From Bacteroidales bacterium (GTDB lineage Bacteria > Bacteroidota > Bacteroidia > Bacteroidales > GCA-2711565), in the NCBI GenBank assembly GCA_029931995.1, contig JAOZQX010000102.1, forward strand, positions 1 through 5,821: a stretch of 5,821 bases of DNA, written 5' to 3'. Positions 1-4,563 of this stretch are shown here, in pieces. The translations under genes and the position numbers were made by a program. The first letter of the stretch is position 1, and each line of letters starts with the position of its first letter. The notes beneath the pieces are model-generated. The model was not told where the DNA came from. It did no database searches and saw only the letters and a list, made by a program, of their open reading frames with translations.

Positions 1-297
1 GATAATATTTATTTTGAACCAATGAATAATATTATTGCCTGTGAAGTAGATGATCCCCTGAATGAATTGAATTGGCTAAAAACATTAATTATTAATGGAC
101 GTAATCCCTGTGATATAAATTTTATTGACTATGTATGGGTTCAAGAGCTTGAAGGAAATGATATTATTGTAATTAGCTTTGGCTTGAGGAATTATAAGTA
201 TGCCCCCTATAATTGTTCAGGGAATACAGTCTTTATTAGTGACATAGATTTCTATAATAGCCTTTCGGAAGAAAAATTAATTTATAAATACATTTAA
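1..297 (+). CDS. Small protein of unknown function, DPLNELNWLK/NCSGN type, 5' end uncertain
   Basis: The reading frame is open from the left edge to a TAA at 295-297. The first in-frame ATG is at 22, giving 91 residues, but seven sense codons (DNIYFEP) precede it, so the gene may begin outside the window. Visible features are DPLNELNWLKTLI just after a cysteine and YNCSGNTVF near the middle. From memory, this pairing of a D-P-[LIF]-x-x-L-x-W-L-K segment with a later NC-x-G segment is typical of a common family of small Bacteroidota proteins, usually lipoproteins, with no assigned function. Here IIAC just before the DPLN segment looks like a lipobox, but no hydrophobic signal stretch precedes it in this frame. 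The stop lies 3 nt before the next start, so the two genes are probably co-transcribed. I cannot assign a function. It could be an inhibitor or partner of the downstream exported protein, but that is inference only. Confidence 0.6.
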   Translation, partial: DNIYFEPMNNIIACEVDDPLNELNWLKTLIINGRNPCDINFIDYVWVQELEGNDIIVISFGLRNYKYAPYNCSGNTVFISDIDFYNSLSEEKLIYKYI

Positions 298-300
298 CAT

Positions 301-1614
301 ATGAAACAAATAACAACATTTATAATATTCGCACTAACTATTATATTCAATTTTGCATATAGCCAAGACTATAGAGCAGATGTTTGTACTCCTAAATGCA
401 GCAATGTGGTTGCCTGGGTAATAGGAGATGCACTTACAGCCTCATTAAAAAGCTATAATGATAATTATTATGAAAACGCTTACCCTAACATTGATATTAT
501 AAACACTAATGGGGGTTATAGCACTACTAAGAAATTCAATTGCCATGGATATGCATGGCATGTTTCAGATGGTGGTTCTAATCGATGGATTGGTTATTAT
601 ATTGGGAATACTGATGAGTACATATATTGGAATGATGGAGGCTATACAGAAGTTGGTTATGAGCCATATCCAGGAAAGGTTTCTTATGCATTGTCCGACC
701 ATTCTGCAATAACCACGTATCAAGCAGGGTGGTTCATATCAAAGTGGGGAGATAAGGTTTTGGCTCGTCATAGATGGAATGATTGCCCATATCCATCTGC
801 AGTTTTGAAATATTATAAACTAAATTTTTCGATAACTGGATCTTCATTGTTATGTAATAATGATGAGGTTTACTCATTGTCACAGAACCCTTGTCTTGGA
901 GGAAATTATTCTTGGAATACAAATGCAAATCTAAGTATTAGTGGATCAAGTACAGGTTTGAGTGCCACAATATCACCAGAGTCAGATGGAGAAGGAGAAA
1001 TTGGTTTTAGTTTTTCAAGTGGGTGTGGAACAAGCTTTACATTATCTCCCTATGAAGTTTGGGTTGGTCCACCCCCTACTCCCAGTATTACAAGCGGACC
1101 AACAACCCTTGATTTATATAGCACCGGAGTTTATTGGGCAAATAAGAAAGGTGATTGGAGGTTTAATATCCCAACCTTATTAGCTACTCCCCACTCGAGT
1201 GGTATAAACACTAAATATTGGGAAATTGAAAGTAAAGGGATGGAAGGTACAGTTTGGGTGAGAATTGATGTAAGCAATAATTGTGGTTCTTCATATGCTT
1301 TAAAAACAGTTTATATTGTAGATGGTAGTGGTGGAGGAGATCCTCCTGCAAGAATGATACAAATTTACCCAAACCCGGCCAAAGACTTTGTTAATATCCT
1401 GGTTTCAGATGAAGTTATTGGGGAAATAAAAGAAAAAAAAGCAGAAAAGTATGAGCTTAAATTGTATGACAAAAACCAACAAATAAGGTTTAATAAAAAA
1501 TCGGATGAAAAGCTAATAACAATAAATACGAGTAGTTTAATCAACGGTTTTTATTACCTGCATTTTAAGTATAAAGACAATACTATTAAAGAACAGATTG
1601 TAATTCAGAAATAA
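301..1614 (+). CDS. Exported papain-like (NlpC/P60-like) Cys/His protein with PKD-like modules and T9SS type A sorting domain
   Basis: 437 residues. Residues 1-21 form a Sec signal peptide: Lys2, a hydrophobic core TFIIFALTIIFNFA, and likely cleavage after AYS before Gln22. Residues about 78-172 hold FNCHGYAW (Cys81, His82), a Trp/Gly-rich stretch, DHSAI (His134), SKWG (147-150) and ARHRW (His157). The order Cys, His, then a further polar residue, with about 53 residues between Cys81 and His134, resembles papain-like NlpC/P60 or CHAP hydrolases. I recall similar CHGYAW...DHSA...SKWG proteins in Bacteroidota. Residues about 178-256 form a PKD-like module (ITGSSLLC...GCGTSF...VWVG), with a second Ig-like module at about 260-340 (paired N-N-C-G). 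A DGSGGGDPP linker leads to the sorting domain at 352-437, which carries IYPNPAKDFVNI and ends in KEQIVIQK. The protein is therefore probably exported by Sec, crosses the outer membrane by T9SS, and is surface-bound or released. Export is well supported. The substrate (peptide or peptidoglycan) and even catalytic activity are inferred. The gene follows the small upstream gene by 3 nt and ends before a strong terminator. Confidence 0.85.
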   Translation: MKQITTFIIFALTIIFNFAYSQDYRADVCTPKCSNVVAWVIGDALTASLKSYNDNYYENAYPNIDIINTNGGYSTTKKFNCHGYAWHVSDGGSNRWIGYYIGNTDEYIYWNDGGYTEVGYEPYPGKVSYALSDHSAITTYQAGWFISKWGDKVLARHRWNDCPYPSAVLKYYKLNFSITGSSLLCNNDEVYSLSQNPCLGGNYSWNTNANLSISGSSTGLSATISPESDGEGEIGFSFSSGCGTSFTLSPYEVWVGPPPTPSITSGPTTLDLYSTGVYWANKKGDWRFNIPTLLATPHSSGINTKYWEIESKGMEGTVWVRIDVSNNCGSSYALKTVYIVDGSGGGDPPARMIQIYPNPAKDFVNILVSDEVIGEIKEKKAEKYELKLYDKNQQIRFNKKSDEKLITINTSSLINGFYYLHFKYKDNTIKEQIVIQK

Positions 1615-1635
1615 ATTATAGTTTTGTGAAAATTC

Positions 1636-1677
1636 ATGAAAAAGCCCGCTAAATTCAGCGGGCTTTTTCATTTTTTA
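1636..1677 (+). terminator. Strong intrinsic terminator, probably bidirectional
   Basis: The arm ATGAAAAAGCCCGCT (1636-1650) is exactly complementary to AGCGGGCTTTTTCAT (1657-1671), giving 15 bp around the 6-nt loop AAATTC. The GC-rich part is next to the loop, and more T-rich sequence follows to 1677. The A-run at 1639-1643 gives a U-run on the opposite strand, so it could stop transcription from either side. It starts 21 nt after the stop of the exported T9SS protein and separates that unit from the holB block. Confidence 0.93.
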
Positions 1678-1701
1678 TTAGCCATATTTTGGCTATATTT
1701 G
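1671..1701 (+). promoter_or_regulatory. Candidate Bacteroidota sigma-A promoter for holB
   Basis: TATATTTG at 1694-1701 matches the Bacteroidota -7 consensus TAnnTTTG exactly. The expected -33 region falls on the T-run at 1671-1676, a weak match because no clear TTG is present. Transcription would begin near 1708, leaving a leader of roughly 18 nt that includes the Shine-Dalgarno-like sequence before the start at 1726. The position directly after a terminator fits a promoter for the downstream block. AT-rich sequence makes chance matches fairly common. Confidence 0.55.
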
Positions 1702-1712
1702 ATTGCAATATT

Positions 1713-1719
1713 AAGGTGG
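1713..1719 (+). promoter_or_regulatory. Shine-Dalgarno-like site that fixes the holB start
   Basis: AAGGTGG differs from AAGGAGG by one base and ends 6 nt before the ATG at 1726. Bacteroidota genes often lack such sites, and I see none before ricT, gldH or the T9SS protein here. Its position supports 1726 rather than the upstream in-frame ATG at 1636. Confidence 0.6.
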
Positions 1720-1725
1720 AATCTT

Positions 1726-2862
1726 ATGCTTTTTAAAGATATAATTGGACAAGAAGAAGTTAAAAAGAGACTAAGGCAAACTGTTAAAGACCAGCGGGTA
1801 AGTCATGCCCAATTGTTTTTGGGTGCTTCGGGTGTTGGAAAATTAGCATTGGCTATCGCTTATGCACAATATGTAAATTGCACTGGCCGAACCGATGAAG
1901 ATTCTTGTGGTGAGTGCCCCTCATGCATAAAGTTTGAAAAACTGGCTCATCCTGACCTACATTTTATTTATCCGGTAGCGGCAACCAAAGAAGTCAAAAA
2001 GCCTAAAAGTGTTGAATTTGTAGAGCCCTGGCGTGAATTATTATTGAACAATTCAGCTTACATAACACTTAATCAGTGGTTCGAAGCCATCAGCATTGAA
2101 AATAAGCAAGCCATTATCAATAAAGATGATTGCAATTCTATCATTACAACTTTGGGGTATAAATCCTACGAAGCTGAATATAAGGTGATGATTATTTGGA
2201 TGGTCGATAAATTATTTCATTCGGCAGCACCTAAAATTTTAAAAATATTAGAAGAGCCGCCTGAGAAAACTCTTTTTATTTTAATTAGTGAGGATCAAGA
2301 TAAGATTTTGCCAACCATCCGCTCACGTACTCAGATTGTTAAAATTCCGAAGATCAAGGATGAGGTTTTGGTTTCTGCATTAATGCAAAAAAAAGAATGC
2401 TTAGAAGAAGAGGCAAGGAGAGTCGTAAACCTTTCGGATGGTAGTTACCAATTGGCATTAAAAAACTTGGAATCGGATGAGGATGAACAACAAAATTTTG
2501 TTTTATTCCGTGATTGGATGCGATTGTGTTTTTCCAATGATGTTGTTAAGCTTGTAAGTTTTGTGGGCGATATTTCAAAAATTGGCCGCGAAAAACAAAA
2601 AAGTTTTTTGAGCTATGCCTTGCGAACAGCACGAAATACAATTTTGTTAAATCTCCATCAAAATGATTTGGTGAAACTGGAAAATGAAGAAATGGATTTT
2701 ACTAAAAAGTTTTCTCCATTTATAAATTCGGCCAATATTCAGCAATTCGACAAAGAATTTAACGAAGCGCTATTCCATATTGAGCGGAATGCTAATCCGT
2801 CCATTCTTTTTCTTGATTTATCCTTGAAGTCGATGCGCTTATTAAAGTTGAAAAAGGCTTAG
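1726..2862 (+). CDS. holB: DNA polymerase III delta' subunit (clamp loader)
   Basis: 378 residues from ATG 1726. Delta' is part of the clamp-loader complex that places the beta sliding clamp on primed DNA. The N-terminus FKDIIGQEEVKKRL is followed by SHAQLFLG and a P-loop-like GASGVGKL at 33-40. A zinc-binding cysteine set follows: Cys52, Cys61, Cys64 and Cys67 (C-x8-C-x2-C-x2-C), then HPDLHFIYP. VMIIWMVDKL (154-163) sits at the Walker B position without the acidic DExx motif. APKILKILEEPP (168-179) and SRT (200-202, at the SRC position) complete the AAA+ core, with the helical C-terminal collar after that. The P-loop Thr/Ser is replaced by Leu and Walker B is degenerate, as expected for a delta' that does not hydrolyse ATP. 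The length suits the Bacteroidota form. The in-frame ATG at 1636 is rejected as a start because it lies in the terminator stem and adds 30 residues unlike delta'. Confidence 0.93.
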   Translation: MLFKDIIGQEEVKKRLRQTVKDQRVSHAQLFLGASGVGKLALAIAYAQYVNCTGRTDEDSCGECPSCIKFEKLAHPDLHFIYPVAATKEVKKPKSVEFVEPWRELLLNNSAYITLNQWFEAISIENKQAIINKDDCNSIITTLGYKSYEAEYKVMIIWMVDKLFHSAAPKILKILEEPPEKTLFILISEDQDKILPTIRSRTQIVKIPKIKDEVLVSALMQKKECLEEEARRVVNLSDGSYQLALKNLESDEDEQQNFVLFRDWMRLCFSNDVVKLVSFVGDISKIGREKQKSFLSYALRTARNTILLNLHQNDLVKLENEEMDFTKKFSPFINSANIQQFDKEFNEALFHIERNANPSILFLDLSLKSMRLLKLKKA

Positions 2863-2876
2863 CACGTAAATTTTAG

Positions 2877-2884
2877 TAAATTTG
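2877..2884 (+). promoter_or_regulatory. Candidate -7 promoter element upstream of ricT
   Basis: TAAATTTG matches TAnnTTTG and lies 20 nt before the ricT start, inside the 41-nt gap after holB. The nearest upstream TTG (2848-2850) is 26 nt away, longer than usual, so the -33 element is not convincing. It may be an internal promoter for ricT-gldH-PBP1A, or a chance AT-rich match with ricT read from holB. Confidence 0.35.
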
Positions 2885-2886
2885 CT

Positions 2887-2898
2887 TTCAAATTTGAA
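2887..2898 (+). repeat. 12-bp perfect palindrome in the ricT leader
   Basis: TTCAAATTTGAA is its own reverse complement. It lies 5 nt before the ricT ATG, about where transcription from the candidate -7 element would begin. AAATTTG also occurs twice at a 12-nt interval (2878 and 2890). It could be a dimeric repressor site. Such AT-only-core palindromes also arise by chance in AT-rich DNA. Confidence 0.35.
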
Positions 2899-2903
2899 TA
2901 TTA

Positions 2904-4046
2904 ATGAGTGACGATAATATAAAACCCAAAGATAATAACGCCTTTTTAACCCGTGGCTGCCAGTGCAAGCCAAGCGATAATGGCGAGAATGAAAATGTTT
3001 ATAATAAAATTTATTGTAAACTTTCTGATCATGATTGGTTAGGGCATATAAATTTGCCCTCGGGAATGGAGCGCTTTGATTGCGTTGAGGTTCGATTTAA
3101 AAATAGCCGCAAAGATTTTTTTCGTTTACAAGGCGATTTTGAAGTGCATGTAGGAGATATTGTTGCCCTTGAAGCGGCTCCGGGCCACGATATTGGCATT
3201 GTTTCACTTACCGGCGAAACTGCTCGTTTGCAGATGAAACGCAAAAATATTGATCCTGGTTCCGAAGAAATCAAAAAATTATACCGCCGTGCCCGTACTA
3301 CCGATATCGAAAAATGGGTGGCTTCTGTTGATCGCGAAGACGATACAATGTACAAAACCAAGAAGATCACTAGTGATTTGAAGTTGGGAATGAAAATGAA
3401 TGATGTGGAGTATCAGGGTGATGGAACCAAAGCTGTTTTTTATTATACTGCTGAAGATCGGGTTGATTTTAGAGAATTGATTAAAATATTAGCTGAAGAA
3501 TTTAAGATCAGGATTGAGATGCGGCAAATAGGAGTCCGTCAGGAAGCAGCCCGTTTGGGGGGTATTGGTTCGTGTGGTCGTGAACTTTGTTGTGCCACTT
3601 GGATGTGCAGTTTTAATTCGGTTACCACTAATTCGGCACGTACCCAGCAATTATCATTAAATCCGCAAAAACTTACGGGGCAGTGTTCAAAACTAAAATG
3701 CTGTTTAAATTTTGAGCGCGATGCCTATGTTGATGCTTTAAAATCTTTTCCTGACAGCACAGTTATTCTGAAGACGAAAAAGGGAAATGCGATTCATCAA
3801 AAATCAGATGTTTACAAAAAGTTGATGTGGTATGCTTATGAAAATGAATCTTCAAGCATGATGTCCTTGACCGTTCAAAAAGTAAAACAAATTATTGACA
3901 TGAATCAAGGGGGAAAATTGCCGGAAGAGTTGGAGAATTTTGTTTCAGAGGTTTCAGTTACTGAACCAAAAACAGAATTTGAAAATGTGGTTGGACAAGA
4001 TGATTTAAACCGATTTGATAAAAAGAAAAAGAAGAGAAGGCAATAA
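2904..4046 (+). CDS. ricT: RicT/YaaT-like PSP1-domain iron-sulfur regulatory protein
   Basis: 380 residues. In Bacillus the homologue RicT (YaaT) works with RicA (YmcA) and RicF (YlbF) in an iron-sulfur complex that affects RNase Y-dependent mRNA processing and developmental decisions. Its role in Bacteroidota is not established. The N-terminal part has RGCQC (Cys19, Cys21) and HDW, then VEVRFKNSRKDFF (61-73) and a GDIVALEAAPGHDIGIVSLTGE stretch (84-105). The PSP1 core includes MKMNDVEYQGDGTKAVFYYTAEDRVDFREL (163-192), then RIEMRQIGVRQEAARLGGIG. The diagnostic cysteine cluster is CGRELCC (224-230), Cys235, LSLNPQKLTGQC (Cys261) and KCC (Cys266, Cys267), which supplies the likely cluster ligands. 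The C-terminus is a basic KKKKKRRQ tail. The gene starts 41 nt after holB and ends 43 nt before gldH. No Shine-Dalgarno site is visible. Family assignment is firm; function here is transferred. Confidence 0.93.
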   Translation: MSDDNIKPKDNNAFLTRGCQCKPSDNGENENVYNKIYCKLSDHDWLGHINLPSGMERFDCVEVRFKNSRKDFFRLQGDFEVHVGDIVALEAAPGHDIGIVSLTGETARLQMKRKNIDPGSEEIKKLYRRARTTDIEKWVASVDREDDTMYKTKKITSDLKLGMKMNDVEYQGDGTKAVFYYTAEDRVDFRELIKILAEEFKIRIEMRQIGVRQEAARLGGIGSCGRELCCATWMCSFNSVTTNSARTQQLSLNPQKLTGQCSKLKCCLNFERDAYVDALKSFPDSTVILKTKKGNAIHQKSDVYKKLMWYAYENESSSMMSLTVQKVKQIIDMNQGGKLPEELENFVSEVSVTEPKTEFENVVGQDDLNRFDKKKKKRRQ

Positions 4047-4071
4047 ATTATTCATAAACTCATTATAACTT

Positions 4072-4079
4072 TATCTTCG
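4072..4079 (+). promoter_or_regulatory. Possible weak -7 element upstream of gldH
   Basis: TATCTTCG matches TAnnTTTG except for one base and lies 11 nt before the gldH ATG. No -33 TTG is visible at suitable spacing, and the leader would be almost absent. It overlaps the small inverted repeat TATC-TTC-GATA (4072-4082). Reading of gldH from the upstream genes is at least as likely. Confidence 0.2.
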
Positions 4080-4089
4080 ATATAATTTC

Positions 4090-4563
4090 ATGCAAATGAG
4101 AATTAAATACATAGCCTTGCTTTTGACACTTATGGTTGTATTGGTCTCTTGTGGAACCAACTTTGTAATTAACGAAAGCAGATCTATTGCAGATCTCTGG
4201 CAAAGCACCCAAACTGTAGATTTTGAATTTGAAATACAGGACACACTTTCGCCGCATTCATTTTTTGTCAACATTCGTAATAATACCGATTATAGTTACA
4301 GCAATATTTATTTTTTCATCAATACAACATTTCCTGATGGACAATCGAGCAGAGATACGGTTGAATGTATTTTGGCGAATGTAAGGGGAAAGTGGCTCGG
4401 AAAAGGCATGGGAAGTTTGAAAGAGAGCTCTCATTTAATTCGGAGACAATTATATTTTCCGGTATCGGGAATCTATAAAATGCAAATTGAACAAGCCATG
4501 CGTGAAGATGCCTTGATTGGAATCGAAGATGTTGGGATCAAAATAATTAAAGAAGGTAAGTAA
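4090..4563 (+). CDS. gldH: Gliding motility lipoprotein GldH
   Basis: 157 residues. GldH is a lipoprotein needed for gliding in Flavobacterium johnsoniae; homologues also occur in Bacteroidota not known to glide, where the role is unclear. The signal peptide is MQMRIKYIALLLTLMVVLVSC, with lipobox LVSC and lipidated Cys21. An ATG at codon 3 (4096) would give an equally good signal, so the start is uncertain by two codons. The mature part matches my recollection of GldH: ADLWQSTQTVDFEFEIQDTL (34-53), FFVNIRNNTDYSYSNIYFFI (58-77), a T-V-E-C-I-L segment, NVRGKWLGKGMGSL (97-110), then IYKMQIEQAMREDALIGIEDVGIKI near the end. The size is normal for the family. The stop codon overlaps the next start by one base. 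The secreted T9SS substrate upstream shows that the organism uses T9SS, but no other gld or spr gene is in view, so gliding itself cannot be concluded. Confidence 0.9.
   Translation: MQMRIKYIALLLTLMVVLVSCGTNFVINESRSIADLWQSTQTVDFEFEIQDTLSPHSFFVNIRNNTDYSYSNIYFFINTTFPDGQSSRDTVECILANVRGKWLGKGMGSLKESSHLIRRQLYFPVSGIYKMQIEQAMREDALIGIEDVGIKIIKEGK

Noticed and set aside
1636..1725. Extended N-terminus of delta' starting at ATG 1636, with an apparent membrane segment
   Set aside because: The sequence is the terminator hairpin and promoter region; a better start with a ribosome site and family match lies at 1726.
3029..3370. 113-codon minus-strand open frame
   Set aside because: It is antisense to ricT, has no recognisable protein features, and is rich in Arg/Ser as expected for a shadow of the ricT frame.
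3943..3959. Tandem GTTTCAG copies near the end of ricT
   Set aside because: They are two 7-base copies within coding sequence (FVSEVSV), explained by similar codons for repeated Val-Ser.
4047..4089. Possible terminator between ricT and gldH
   Set aside because: No GC-rich stem with a T-run is present; only a 4-bp inverted repeat (TATC/GATA) is seen.
4178..4196. Direct repeat GCAGATCT-ATT-GCAGATCT
   Set aside because: It lies inside well-supported gldH coding sequence (residues near SRSIADLW); two 8-base copies are unlikely to be a separate element.
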